From assembly GCA_964643965.1 (NCBI GenBank), contig CAZXVH010000078.1, positions 1 to 25,960 on the forward strand: DNA of 25,960 bases, written 5' to 3'. The notes below the pieces were generated by a model. The model saw only the letters and a program-made list of their open reading frames with translations. It was not told the origin of the DNA and made no database searches. The translations under genes were made by a program, and so were the position numbers. Below are positions 8,501-14,212 of the stretch, in pieces; position 1 is the first letter of the stretch, and every line of letters begins with the position of its first letter. This DNA is from GCA-2746795 sp964643965. GTDB taxonomy: Bacteria > Chloroflexota > Anaerolineae > Promineifilales > Promineifilaceae.

Positions 8501-9003
8501 ACGAGTTGGGCATGACCAAGAACGAGAACCCGCTGCAAGGGGCGTTTATCATCGACGAGCTGACCGATTTGGTCGAGGAAGCGGTGCTGGCGGAGTTTGA
8601 CCGCATCACCGAACGGGGCGGCGTCCTGGGCGCGATGGAAACGATGTACCAACGCGGCAAAATTCAGGAGGAGTCCCTTTATTACGAGCGCCTCAAGCAT
8701 TCGGGCGAACTGCCGATCATCGGCGTCAACACCTTCCTCTCGGATACGGGGTCTCCCACTATTTTGCCCAAAGAAGTGATTCGGGCGACAGAGGAAGAGA
8801 AGGCGTTCCAGATTGCGCAGGTGGAGGCGCTTCAGGCAAGGAATTCTGAGAAGATTGATGAGGCGTTGCGGAGGTTGCAGGAAACGGCCGTTTCTAACCA
8901 AAATACCTTCGAGTCCCTGATGGAAGCAACTAAGGTCTGTTCGCTCGGCCAGATTACGCAAGCGATGTATGAGGTGGGTGGGCAATATCGGCGGAATATG
9001 TGA
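5566..9003 (+). CDS. icmF: IcmF: fused isobutyryl-CoA mutase with G-protein chaperone domain
   Basis: The 1145-residue protein has the IcmF order. The B12-binding domain is at 12-142, with the cobalt-ligand region SLFDGHDAAIN (H25), SYQGGH and a five-glycine run at 99-103. The MeaI-like GTPase is at 215-430, with P-loop GTGGAGKS (224-231) and NKFD (364-367). The mutase barrel is at about 560-1145. IcmF interconverts isobutyryl-CoA and n-butyryl-CoA using adenosylcobalamin, and the GTPase gates cofactor loading. F595 (in AGVFPFKR) and Q794 (in DQAQNTCIF) occupy the positions that are Tyr and Arg in methylmalonyl-CoA mutase, so a non-carboxylated substrate is expected. The start at 5566 has AAGGAG upstream. 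The linker near residues 167-176 is encoded by a 7-bp tandem repeat. The palindrome occurs three times in perfect form (5736, 7893, 8883), each read as TAV. A degraded copy of the gene's 3' end lies at 10109-10189. Confidence 0.95.
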   Translation: MNQVTPYQPQNKIRIVTAASLFDGHDAAINIMRRILQATGGEVIHLGHNRSVDEIVKTAVQEDAQAIAITSYQGGHLEFFKYMYDLLAEQGCGHIKIFGGGGGTILPSEIDELHAYGITRLYSPDDGRSMGLQGMINDLLQQADFPTGKLNVDKWREAISEAYDEAESAIRNPQSAIKNWVTDRGLARLISAVENEPDLVEPIMAEVHQRLEKLTQPPVLGVTGTGGAGKSSLVDELVRRFLLDFPDKQIAIASVDPSKRRTGGALLGDRIRMNAVYNPRVYMRSLATRQSNISLSRHIPEVLAILKAAQFDLIILETSGIGQSDTAIIDYADLALYVMTPEYGAATQLEKIDMLDYADLIAINKFDKRGAQDALRDVRKQFQRNRGLWQDDPDDMPVYGTIASQFNDPGVNHLYHALMVALAAKTGADLTTSLPLLEGESQKAIIIPPRRVRYLSEIAETIRGYDEWVAQQAAVADRLYGIRRTIETVQSGDLPDKVRLVEEMESLYQQISLDLDRRNQQILDEWDEKVARYAADEYIYQVRGRDIRVPTHTETLSHNKVPRVALPRTQSWADILTWSLQENVPGEFPYTAGVFPFKRQGEDPTRMFAGEGGPERTNKRFHYVSLGLPAKRLSTAFDSVTLYGNDPAYRPDIYGKVGNSGVSIASLDDAKKLYSGFNLCDPKTSVSMTINGPAATMLGFFLNAAIDQQCEIYIREHGLVDEVQAKIDAIYADKPRPIYNGDLPEGNDGLGLLLLGVTGDQVLPPEVYQSIKAKTLTAVRGTVQADILKEDQAQNTCIFSTEFSLRLMGDVQQYFIDHNVRNFYSVSISGYHIAEAGANPISQLAFTLANGFTFVEYYMSRGMDVNQFAPNFSFFFSNGVDPEYAVIGRVARRIWAKALKLKYGADERAQKLKYHIQTSGRSLHAQEIGFNDIRTTLQALYAIYDNCNSLHTNAYDEAITTPTEESVRRAIAIQMIINHELGMTKNENPLQGAFIIDELTDLVEEAVLAEFDRITERGGVLGAMETMYQRGKIQEESLYYERLKHSGELPIIGVNTFLSDTGSPTILPKEVIRATEEEKAFQIAQVEALQARNSEKIDEALRRLQETAVSNQNTFESLMEATKVCSLGQITQAMYEVGGQYRRNM
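6065..6092 (+). repeat. (AATCCGC)x4 heptamer tandem repeat inside icmF
   Basis: Four perfect copies of AATCCGC lie end to end in the linker between the B12-binding and GTPase domains, encoding SAIRNPQSAI. A unit of seven bases changes the reading frame if a copy is gained or lost, yet the frame is open here. Confidence 0.9.
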
Positions 9004-9043
9004 GGGTTTGCGCTTTAGGATTAACGATTGGCGACTCGAATTG

Positions 9044-9052
9044 TGGTATGAT
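9044..9052 (+). promoter_or_regulatory. possible extended -10 promoter of the DUF4160/DUF2442 pair
   Basis: TGGTATGAT has the extended -10 form TGn-TATGAT, 31 bp before the ATG at 9084, in the 80-bp gap after icmF. No clear -35 is seen. The DUF4160 start has AGGA about 8 bp upstream. Confidence 0.35.
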
Positions 9053-9083
9053 GATGATACATTGTTGAATGACAGGATAAATT

Positions 9084-9323
9084 ATGCCGACATCAATGAG
9101 AATTGGACCCTATCGTTTTTATTTCTATTCATATGATTGTGGAGAACCTCGCCATATGCATGTAGACCGGGATACGATGAGCGCAAAATTCTGGCTTGAT
9201 CCAGATGTGTCTTTAGCCACAAATCATGGATTTAGCCGTAAAGAACTACGAGATATTGAACGGATTACTCGTGATAATTTAGAGGAGTTAAAACATGCCT
9301 GGGATGCCTTTTGCAACAGTTGA
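9084..9323 (+). CDS. DUF4160 protein (toxin-like partner of DUF2442)
   Basis: The 79-residue protein matches DUF4160: an N-terminal RIGPYRFYFYSYDCGEPRHMHV with the conserved EP-x-H-x-H segment (HMHV), then a FWLDPDV strand and a C-terminal helix DIERITRDNLEELKHAWDAF. DUF4160 genes are commonly found directly before DUF2442 genes and are regarded as a toxin-antitoxin-like pair; the biochemical activity is not known to me. Its 3' end overlaps the DUF2442 gene by 29 nt, which implies translational coupling. It sits between icmF and a decayed copy of the icmF 3' end, within a patch of small accessory genes. Confidence 0.8.
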   Translation: MPTSMRIGPYRFYFYSYDCGEPRHMHVDRDTMSAKFWLDPDVSLATNHGFSRKELRDIERITRDNLEELKHAWDAFCNS

Positions 9324-9594
9324 AATGTCACTTAAAGCAATAAGTGTCATCATTACGGATGATACCTTATCGGTTGATTTAGAAGATGGACGTACTATTT
9401 CCGTGCCGATTGGCTGGTATCCGCGTTTGGCTCATGGCACAGCAGAGGAACGCGCCAATTTTGAGATCAGTGGGGCGGGACAAGGCATTCATTGGCCTGA
9501 TTTAGATGAAGATATTGGTGTTGAAGGGTTGCTCTTAGGGAAAAAGTCATCTGAAAGTGCTGGCTCTTTTGAACGATGGTTAAATCAACGGTAA
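9295..9594 (+). CDS. DUF2442 protein (antitoxin-like)
   Basis: This 99-residue protein has the whole DUF2442 pattern: LSVDLEDGRTISVPIGWYPR, then a GIHWPDLDEDIGVEGLLLG block. The start at 9295 is preferred because GAGGAG lies 7 nt upstream, inside the DUF4160 gene; a second possible ATG at 9325 has no such site. The overlap with DUF4160 supports a co-translated pair. A decayed second copy with two TGG-to-TGA changes is found about 1.1 kb downstream (10524-10630). At one site the decayed copy carries GACGGCCGTACC where this gene has GATGGACGTACT, so the two differ in whether they hold the core of the iterated palindrome. Confidence 0.85.
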   Translation: MPGMPFATVEMSLKAISVIITDDTLSVDLEDGRTISVPIGWYPRLAHGTAEERANFEISGAGQGIHWPDLDEDIGVEGLLLGKKSSESAGSFERWLNQR

Positions 9595-9613
9595 TAAGCC
9601 ACCGAATTTTTTT

Positions 9614-10042
9614 ATGAGCATTTACGAGATTGATTGTCCCGAATTTCTTTTGCCTGTGCAGATTTGGTGTCAAAACCAGCCGATACGTTTGTGTGTTTTA
9701 TTCGGCTCACAAGCAACCGGGAAAACGTATCCCCAGAGTGATGTGGACCTGGCTGTGTGGCTGACTGAATCCTCAATATCAGCCCAAAAGCTACAATGGG
9801 TAGTGGTTCTGGAACGAATTTTGGATAAGGATGTCAGCTTGGTGATTGTGTCGCCCGATTTGGATCCGGTGCTGTGCTTTGAAATTGTGAAAAACGGCCG
9901 TTTACTCTACCAACAAGAACCCGAAATATGGATGCAGGAACGGTCTCGTCTCTGGCACGCCTATAACGACAGCCTGCCCTTCCGTCGTGCTGCTTACAAA
10001 CAATTACAACAATTCATCAAAGAAAATCCCTATGGCTCCTGA
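9614..10042 (+). CDS. MNT-type minimal nucleotidyltransferase (MntA-like antitoxin)
   Basis: The 142-residue protein has the polymerase-beta-like motif GS-x10-DxD (G31, S32, D43, D45, in FGSQATGKTYPQSDVDLAVWL), followed by a strand with DKDVSLVIVSPDLDP carrying the third acidic position. MNT proteins of this kind usually sit before a HEPN toxin gene (HepT) and silence it by adding AMP to a tyrosine. Here no intact HEPN gene follows. In another frame at about 10036-10101 there is a short stretch reading TLRDFSQFAAIFAEDLK before a stop, which could be the last helix of a lost HEPN protein, but it is too short to call. The palindrome at 9893 encodes NGR. No ribosome-binding site is evident. The gene starts 19 nt after DUF2442. 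Confidence 0.82.
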   Translation: MSIYEIDCPEFLLPVQIWCQNQPIRLCVLFGSQATGKTYPQSDVDLAVWLTESSISAQKLQWVVVLERILDKDVSLVIVSPDLDPVLCFEIVKNGRLLYQQEPEIWMQERSRLWHAYNDSLPFRRAAYKQLQQFIKENPYGS

Positions 10043-10427
10043 CCAATCGTACTTTGCGAGATTTCAGCCAGTTTGCCGCTATTTTTGCAGAAGATTTGAA
10101 ATAATTGAGAACGGCCGTTCTCAACCAAAATACGTTCGCCGCCCTGATGGAAGCAACCAAGGGGGCAGTACCGACGGAATATGTAGGAAGATAGCGGGGA
10201 GAGATAGAGGAAAAGAGGCATTCCATCGCCTTCATGGTACGCTATTGAAAAACCACAGAGGAGAATATATTGCGATTTATAACGGTCAGTTAATCGACCA
10301 TGATAGGGATAGGACAGCCTTATTCAAACGTATTGAGGAAAATTATCCAGATCAATATGTCTTGATCCGTCTCGTTAGCCAAACGCCAGAAATTGTTTAT
10401 GAACACCGCTCTATGCGTTGGGCATAG
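10032..10427 (+). CDS. chimeric reading frame ending in a DUF5678-like domain
   Basis: Only the last 65 or so residues look like a real protein: FHRLHGTLLKNHRGEYIAIY, then NGQLIDHDRDRTALFKRIEE and a C-terminal EIVYEHRSMRW. This fits the DUF5678 pattern of small proteins of unknown role often found beside toxin-antitoxin or aspartyl-protease-like genes. No ATG, GTG or TTG lies close before that domain. The only upstream ATG in frame (10032) overlaps the MNT stop codon and makes the frame run through about 50 residues of Arg-rich sequence that is really the decayed icmF 3' copy read in a wrong frame. The natural N terminus was probably lost when that fragment arrived. Whether the chimera is translated is unknown. 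Confidence 0.45.
   Translation: MAPDQSYFARFQPVCRYFCRRFEIIENGRSQPKYVRRPDGSNQGGSTDGICRKIAGRDRGKEAFHRLHGTLLKNHRGEYIAIYNGQLIDHDRDRTALFKRIEENYPDQYVLIRLVSQTPEIVYEHRSMRWA
10109..10189 (+). pseudogene. decayed copy of the icmF 3' end
   Basis: This stretch aligns with the last part of icmF. AACGGCCGTT, then AACCAAAATAC, TTCG and CCCTGATGGAAGCAAC, then AAGG, are shared with 8883-8936 (about 85 percent by hand). After a gap of roughly 45 bp relative to icmF, CGACGGAATATGTAGG matches the icmF end CGGCGGAATATGTGAGG. Read in the icmF frame it gives TAVLNQNTFAALMEATK, close to TAVSNQNTFESLMEATK of the intact gene. The two copies are direct repeats bracketing the DUF4160, DUF2442 and MNT genes. Confidence 0.75.
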
Positions 10428-10523
10428 GAAATCATAATGGGACAAGTGAAATAATTATCAGCTTCGATGTCCTGAACCAATTCATTGTGATATTAAATGG
10501 CCTGGCTCATATGACTGAAATTC

Positions 10524-10630
10524 ATGATTAGTGTGGGCATTACGGATGATATCTTGTCGGTCGATTTAGAAGACGGCCGTACCATTTCCGTACCCATTGG
10601 CTGATATCCGCGTTTGACTCATGATACCAT
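10524..10630 (+). pseudogene. decayed DUF2442 fragment
   Basis: From ATG at 10524 the frame reads SVGITDDILSVDLEDG, RTISVPIG and then TGA at 10602-10604 where the intact gene (9295-9594) has TGG. A second TGG-to-TGA-like change follows within the next few codons in the nucleotide alignment (TTTGACTCATGATACC against TTTGGCTCATGGCAC). Similarity ends near 10630, just before the aroF stop. The copy lacks the C-terminal half of the family. The 10428-10523 stretch between the DUF5678-like frame and this fragment shows nothing I recognise. Confidence 0.8.
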
Positions 10631-10651
10631 AATGACGCCCCCTCCTATCGT

Positions 10652-11740
10652 TTAATTTACCATGATGGTCGTGAGCAGTTCTGAGGCTTGTGCTTGACCG
10701 TTGCCCGGAACGGCCGTTTCCCCCCCAGGCACATCTCTCCCCACCGCCAACGCAATTGCCCGCATTTCCTTCACCAATTTGGCGAACCGTTCTGGCTTGA
10801 GCGATTGGCGGCCGTCTGACCAGGCGCGGTCTGGCTGCTGATGCACTTCCAGGATGGCGCCATCCGCCCCAGCAGCCACGGCCGCATGGGTTAATGCGCC
10901 CACGTACTCCCATTTGCCAGAGGCATGGCTGGTATCGGCGATGATGGGCAGGTGAGAGAGGCGCTTAATCACCGGAATGGCGCTGACATCGAAGGTATTG
11001 CGCGTTTCCGTTTCGTTGGCGCGAATGCCTCGTTCACAGAGCATGACGTTGTTATTGCCGTGGCTTAAGATGTATTCGGCGCTCATCAGCCATTCTTCCG
11101 TCGTGCCGCTGAAACTGCGTTTGAGCAGCACGGGCCGGTTGGATTTGCCGACGGCGTTGAGCAAGGCGTAGTTTTGCATGTTGCGTGCGCCAATCTGCAA
11201 AATATCGGCGTATTCGCTGACCAATGGCGCCAGCGCCGGGTCCATGACTTCGGTGATGATGGGCATGCCGGTCGCTTCCCGCGCTTCAGCCAGATATTTC
11301 AGCCCTTCTTCGCCCAAACCCTGGAAGGAGTAGGGTGAACTGCGCGGTTTGTACGCCCCGCCGCGCAAAATATGAGCGCCCGCTTCTTTGCAAGCGTGGG
11401 CAATCTCTAGCAGTTCCGTGCGCCCTTCCACGGAGCAAGGGCCGGCCATGACCACCAGGTCTTTACCGCCGATGGTGACATTACCGACCTGGATGAGAGT
11501 GTCATCCGGTTTGAACTGGCGGCTGGCCGCTTTGTACGGCTTGGAGATGGGCATCACGTTCTCCACGCCGATCATGCGCCCAATCTGGCGAATGTCGATG
11601 GATGTGCCATCACCGATGACGCCGATGACGGTTTGTCCGGCGCCAATGATGACATGGGTTTTGCAGCCCACGCCTTCCACGCGCTCAATGATGGCCTGGA
11701 CATGTTCTTGGGTTGCGGCGGGTTTCATAACGACGATCAT
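10652..11740 (-). CDS. aroF: 3-deoxy-7-phosphoheptulonate (DAHP) synthase, type I-beta
   Basis: This enzyme joins phosphoenolpyruvate and erythrose 4-phosphate in the first step of aromatic amino acid synthesis. From the ATG at 11740 the protein has 362 residues. Residues 1-75 are a ferredoxin-like regulatory domain as in Thermotoga-type enzymes. The barrel follows, with MAGPCSVE (98-105, metal ligand C102), RGGAYKPR (126-133), ADTSHASG, LEVH and the AWSDGRQSL segment. I chose ATG 11740 because GGAAG precedes it; the frame stays open upstream to 11818 only through low-complexity spacer. The gene follows aroH by 92 bp in the same direction and should share its leader-peptide attenuator. The C-terminal tail holding the palindrome (10709, read TAV) is not part of the conserved barrel. 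Confidence 0.95.
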   Translation of the reverse strand: MIVVMKPAATQEHVQAIIERVEGVGCKTHVIIGAGQTVIGVIGDGTSIDIRQIGRMIGVENVMPISKPYKAASRQFKPDDTLIQVGNVTIGGKDLVVMAGPCSVEGRTELLEIAHACKEAGAHILRGGAYKPRSSPYSFQGLGEEGLKYLAEAREATGMPIITEVMDPALAPLVSEYADILQIGARNMQNYALLNAVGKSNRPVLLKRSFSGTTEEWLMSAEYILSHGNNNVMLCERGIRANETETRNTFDVSAIPVIKRLSHLPIIADTSHASGKWEYVGALTHAAVAAGADGAILEVHQQPDRAWSDGRQSLKPERFAKLVKEMRAIALAVGRDVPGGETAVPGNGQAQASELLTTIMVN

Positions 11741-11772
11741 AATCTTATCTTCCTTTTCTCTTTGATTTGAAT

Positions 11773-11837
11773 GCTGAATGATGAACGAGGCGTGATGCGA
11801 AAAGCCTTTATTCATCATGTATCACGCATCATTCAGC
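11773..11837. repeat. interrupted inverted repeat between aroH and aroF
   Basis: GCTGAATGATG (11773-11783) plus GCGTGAT (11790-11796) pair with the unbroken ATCACGCATCATTCAGC (11821-11837); the left arm carries an extra AACGAG. The right arm covers the last codons and stop of aroH. A second pairing, ATGATGAA with TTCATCAT, is possible. In the aroH-aroF transcript this would form a hairpin; there is no T-run, so it is not an obvious terminator and could tune mRNA stability or simply be a spacer repeat. Confidence 0.7.
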
Positions 11838-12291
11838 GTTGATTTTCTTCTTTGTGCAGCGCCATCACCATCTCGATTTCTTCGGCAGGGATGGGCGGGA
11901 TGGTGTCCTGGTCGGGGCGCAGGGCGTGGGCGTCATGCAGGTAGACGTGGGTGATTTCTGGCTGGCTTTTGCGCGTGTTCCAGTGCAGCAAGATGCGGAT
12001 GCAGTGAGGCAGGCTGCCCGGCACGTCCATTTCGTGGCCGCACAGCAGGGGTACCTCCAACCAGCCCAATTGGCGAGCGGCCGTGGCCGGGTAGGCGGCG
12101 TTGATGTCGGTGGTGGTGGTGAAGTAGGCGCTGCCTACGTCTTCGGGCGCGATGTCGTTGTGGCGCACCATGGTGTAGAGCAGCTCGCGGGTGGCGGCGT
12201 AGATGGCTTCTGGGTCGTTACTGCTCACGGTGGTGGCCCCGCGTACGCCACGACACATGATGGGGGATGGGGAACGGCCGTTGTTGGTCAT
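11833..12291 (-). CDS. aroH: chorismate mutase, AroH type
   Basis: The 152-residue protein converts chorismate to prephenate, the branch to phenylalanine and tyrosine. It belongs to the monofunctional AroH (Bacillus) class: RGVRGATTV (14-22, with R17), VPLLCGHEMDVPG (80-92, with C84 and E87), R99 in HCIRILL and Y117 in HVYL match the known active-site positions, and LRPD follows. ATG 12291 has AGGAG at good spacing. The first 13 residues precede the conserved core and contain the palindrome (12273), read as NGR. The start codon lies 21 nt downstream of a strong intrinsic terminator preceded by a Phe-rich leader peptide, so expression is probably controlled by phenylalanine supply. DAHP synthase follows downstream. 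Confidence 0.95.
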   Translation of the reverse strand: MTNNGRSPSPIMCRGVRGATTVSSNDPEAIYAATRELLYTMVRHNDIAPEDVGSAYFTTTTDINAAYPATAARQLGWLEVPLLCGHEMDVPGSLPHCIRILLHWNTRKSQPEITHVYLHDAHALRPDQDTIPPIPAEEIEMVMALHKEENQR

Positions 12292-12311
12292 AATTTCTCC
12301 TACTTACTAAA

Positions 12312-12349
12312 CAAAAAAAGACGCGACCTTTGCGGGGCCGCGTCTTTTT
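12312..12349 (-). terminator. intrinsic terminator of the Phe attenuator
   Basis: On the minus strand AAAAAGACGCGGCC pairs with GGTCGCGTCTTTTT around the loop CCGCAAA: a 14-bp stem with a single G-U pair, closing in a T-run. It stands between the leader peptide and aroH. A competing pairing is visible: CCTTGCG just after the leader stop (12388-12382) is complementary, apart from one bulged A, to CGCAAAGG (12334-12327), which spans the loop and the start of the 3' arm. That would break the terminator when a ribosome stalls upstream. The stem is also T-flanked on the plus strand. Confidence 0.88.
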
Positions 12350-12396
12350 GAGTCTGGTCTTGCTCTCTGGCTTTTTCTCAGCGCAAGGCGTCTTCC

Positions 12397-12459
12397 TCAG
12401 CCATGGGCGGCGGGGGGGAGCTTGCTAAAAAAGAAATAAAAGCCAAAGAAATGATTCAT
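12397..12459 (-). CDS. phenylalanine-rich leader peptide
   Basis: A 20-codon reading frame encodes MNHFFGFYFFFSKLPPAAHG. Seven of the eight residues at 4-11 are aromatic (six Phe, one Tyr). It starts at or next to the expected transcription start and ends 47 nt before the terminator hairpin upstream of aroH. This is the arrangement of pheL and pheM leaders in gammaproteobacteria: ribosomes that run short of charged Phe-tRNA stall on the Phe codons and favour an antiterminator. There is no Shine-Dalgarno sequence. The ATG is 7 nt after the -10 box, so it would be translated as a leaderless start. An in-frame ATG at 12468 overlaps the -10 box and cannot be transcribed from this promoter. Confidence 0.85.
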   Translation of the reverse strand: MNHFFGFYFFFSKLPPAAHG

Positions 12460-12466
12460 GCTGCGC

Positions 12467-12495
12467 ATGTTACCAGTTCGGGGGGCAGGCGTCAA
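12467..12495 (-). promoter_or_regulatory. sigma-70-type promoter of the aroH-aroF operon
   Basis: On the minus strand TTGACG (12495-12490), a 17-bp spacer and TAACAT (12472-12467) form a good promoter. Transcription should begin near 12459-12460, at the first base of the leader peptide. The -35 overlaps the stop codon of the histidine-phosphatase remnant upstream. Confidence 0.75.
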
Positions 12496-12683
12496 CCCTT
12501 ATTTTCATAAAAAGAGACCAAGAGATTTCGCGTTAATTTAGGCAGACTATCTGAGTTTGTAGTGAGGTGGCGGGCGAGGGCGATGGTGCGGGAACGGCCG
12601 TTTGCCGACAGCCGCCATTCATGCGCCGAAACGGCCGGATCCCGCATCACGTTGGCATGGCGGATCAGAAAGAGTGGCGCCAT
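12492..12683 (-). pseudogene. truncated histidine phosphatase (phosphoglycerate mutase-like) remnant
   Basis: From ATG 12683 the frame reads MAPLFLIRHANVMRDPAVSA and then HEWRLSANGRSRTIALARHL: the catalytic RHA motif and the usual W-x-LS-x-x-GR-x-R-x-x-x-LA helix of the histidine phosphatase superfamily. After about 40 residues similarity stops, and about 22 unrelated residues lead to TGA at 12492. The family normally has 160-220 residues with a second catalytic His, so this is a 5' fragment. It starts 9 nt after the C39 gene stop, as if once co-transcribed. Its 3' end merges into the aro promoter. The palindrome (12593) encodes NGR in the GR motif, a position conserved in the family. Confidence 0.75.
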
Positions 12684-12691
12684 GCTGAACT

Positions 12692-14131
12692 TTAAGGGGT
12701 TGGGGTTGCAGTGGGGTCTGCTGAAGAGACGCCCAAAACACTGTTCACCCAATCCAGGGAAATCTGGGCGGGATAAAAGTTTTTGTTAACGGCCAGGGCG
12801 CTTTGGTAAGCGGCTTTGGCGCCAAAAAGATCCCCTTGTTCGGCCAGGACATGCCCCTTGTACCAATAGGTCTCTTCCACATTACTGCCGCCTTGCGCGG
12901 CCAACGTGGCGTCGGCCAAATCCAACACGTCTTGCCCGCGCCCTGCCTTCCAGTAGGCCAGATAAGGCATATGCTGATACCAGAGCATTCGCGGCGGCAG
13001 TCCTATTTCCCGCGCCTTGTCAAATGCCTGTACGCCACCCTGGTAATAGAGTTGATCCCCAGTCAGTTCGCCTAAACGGGTCAGCGCTGTGCCTAAATTA
13101 AACATGGCAATAGCGTCATCCGGGTTGGCTTTCGCTTCCCGGTCGGCCAGCGCCGCCACATGCTGCCACATCTTAAAATCATCAAACATATCTTCGCCCA
13201 AAATGGCCGCCACTTCGTCTTGCTGTTCCGGTTTGTAGACCACGTAGAAGGTGTAGTTGAACTGCTGCCAATACTTTTCTACTTCAGCATAATCATCGAT
13301 GCGGCCGCTGGCATCCCAGGGACCGAGATAGCTGTCCTGGCTGTACAGTTCTTGCTTTTCATCATCGTAGCCGTAGACGGTGAGGTAGTGACCCCACCAG
13401 CCAGATTCCGGCAGATCGTATCCTTTTTCAATGACCACCGGGTAGCCGGCGGCGATGAAGCGCTTCACCATTTCCAGGGAGCCGCCGCTGCGGGCGATGG
13501 CGTTCAGCCCGGGGGTTCGTTCGTTGACGTAATCGGCAATCTGCCAGGGGCTAACGTTGCGGTCTTCGGAGTTTGGCTTCAGATAGTCGGCCACCACGTC
13601 CTGGGTGATGTCGTTGCCATACCAGTTCAACACCTGGGTGAGATTGGCCGGGCCGCAGTTGTTGAAGGTTTGTTTGATGACGCCCATGCCAGCCAGGGAA
13701 ACGGCCGTTGGCAGAGGCTCCGGCGTGGGGGTGAAGGTAGGCATGGGGGTGGTGGTAGGCGGGGTGGTGGGGATGGCTTCGCTTTCACCGGTTTCAGGAG
13801 CAGAAACGGCCACTTCGACTCCGCTCAGTACCGGCGTTGCTGTAGGCGGCGGTGGTTCGGTGGGAACGGCCGTTGGTTGGCTGGCGATGAGGGCGTTAAT
13901 GTCTACCCTCTCGGTGTTGGTCTGGGAAGGGGTAGGTATGGCGGCCATCGGCGCCACCTGATCGATGACGGTTTCGGTGATGCTGCCCAAGAGTGGCGCC
14001 CGTTCTTGCAGCGCCACCCGGTAGCGGCCGGGAATAGCCCGCGCCACAGAGGGCAGCATCATCAAACCAATAATCAAAACAATTTGCAGGCCCACAACGG
14101 CCAGGATGATATTTCGTGTTCGTTTTTTCAT
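12692..14131 (-). CDS. membrane-anchored C39-like peptidase with TPR tail (copy 1)
   Basis: The 479-residue protein begins with a charged stretch and one hydrophobic segment (about 8-28), an N-terminal anchor or signal. A Pro/Thr-rich spacer (about 65-142) follows. A peptidase C39-like papain-fold domain spans about 150-305: catalytic C159 in NNCGPAN, H248 in WWGHYLTVYGYDD, D266 in QDSYLG. From about 315 to 465 there are TPR-like helices (FNLGTALTRLG, AFDKAREIGLPPRMLWYQ, ALAEQGDLFGAKAAYQSAL-type units). It should act outside the cytoplasmic membrane; the substrate is unknown. A paralogue with the same architecture lies 81 bp upstream in the same direction. The spacer contains a CTTCGAC-N4-GCTCAG repeat (13813-13831) translated as part of VLSGVEV, and two palindromes (13700, 13865) read as TAV. 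The start has no clear Shine-Dalgarno sequence. Confidence 0.85.
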   Translation of the reverse strand: MKKRTRNIILAVVGLQIVLIIGLMMLPSVARAIPGRYRVALQERAPLLGSITETVIDQVAPMAAIPTPSQTNTERVDINALIASQPTAVPTEPPPPTATPVLSGVEVAVSAPETGESEAIPTTPPTTTPMPTFTPTPEPLPTAVSLAGMGVIKQTFNNCGPANLTQVLNWYGNDITQDVVADYLKPNSEDRNVSPWQIADYVNERTPGLNAIARSGGSLEMVKRFIAAGYPVVIEKGYDLPESGWWGHYLTVYGYDDEKQELYSQDSYLGPWDASGRIDDYAEVEKYWQQFNYTFYVVYKPEQQDEVAAILGEDMFDDFKMWQHVAALADREAKANPDDAIAMFNLGTALTRLGELTGDQLYYQGGVQAFDKAREIGLPPRMLWYQHMPYLAYWKAGRGQDVLDLADATLAAQGGSNVEETYWYKGHVLAEQGDLFGAKAAYQSALAVNKNFYPAQISLDWVNSVLGVSSADPTATPTP

Positions 14132-14135
14132 GATA

Positions 14136-14212
14136 AGAGTGGCAAAGTTGCAAAGCAGCGAGGCGGCAGGGTAAAAAGGTTACGCTGCCACTTTGCCACT
14201 CTGCAACTTTGA
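14136..14212. repeat. intergenic GGCAAAGT inverted repeat between the C39 paralogues
   Basis: AGAGTGGCAAAGTTGCAAAG at 14136-14155 faces CTTTGCCACTCTGCAACTTT near 14192-14211, giving an inverted repeat in the 81-bp gap. The same words recur at 15708-15750 and 22465-22511, so this is a small dispersed intergenic repeat family. Confidence 0.7.

Noticed and set aside
7891..8985. 364-codon open frame on the minus strand
   Set aside because: It lies wholly within icmF on the other strand and shows no family pattern; it is a composition-driven shadow.
10036..10101. possible C-terminal helix of a HEPN toxin after the MNT gene
   Set aside because: Only about 20 codons in a frame without a start; suggestive (TLRDFSQFAAIF) but too short to support a gene.
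12460..12468. longer leader peptide from an in-frame ATG at 12468
   Set aside because: That ATG overlaps the -10 box, so it would not be transcribed from the promoter seen.
13160..14212. 350-codon open frame on the plus strand
   Set aside because: It is antisense to the C39 gene, with Gly/Arg/His-rich low-complexity translation; the C39 frame has clear catalytic motifs.
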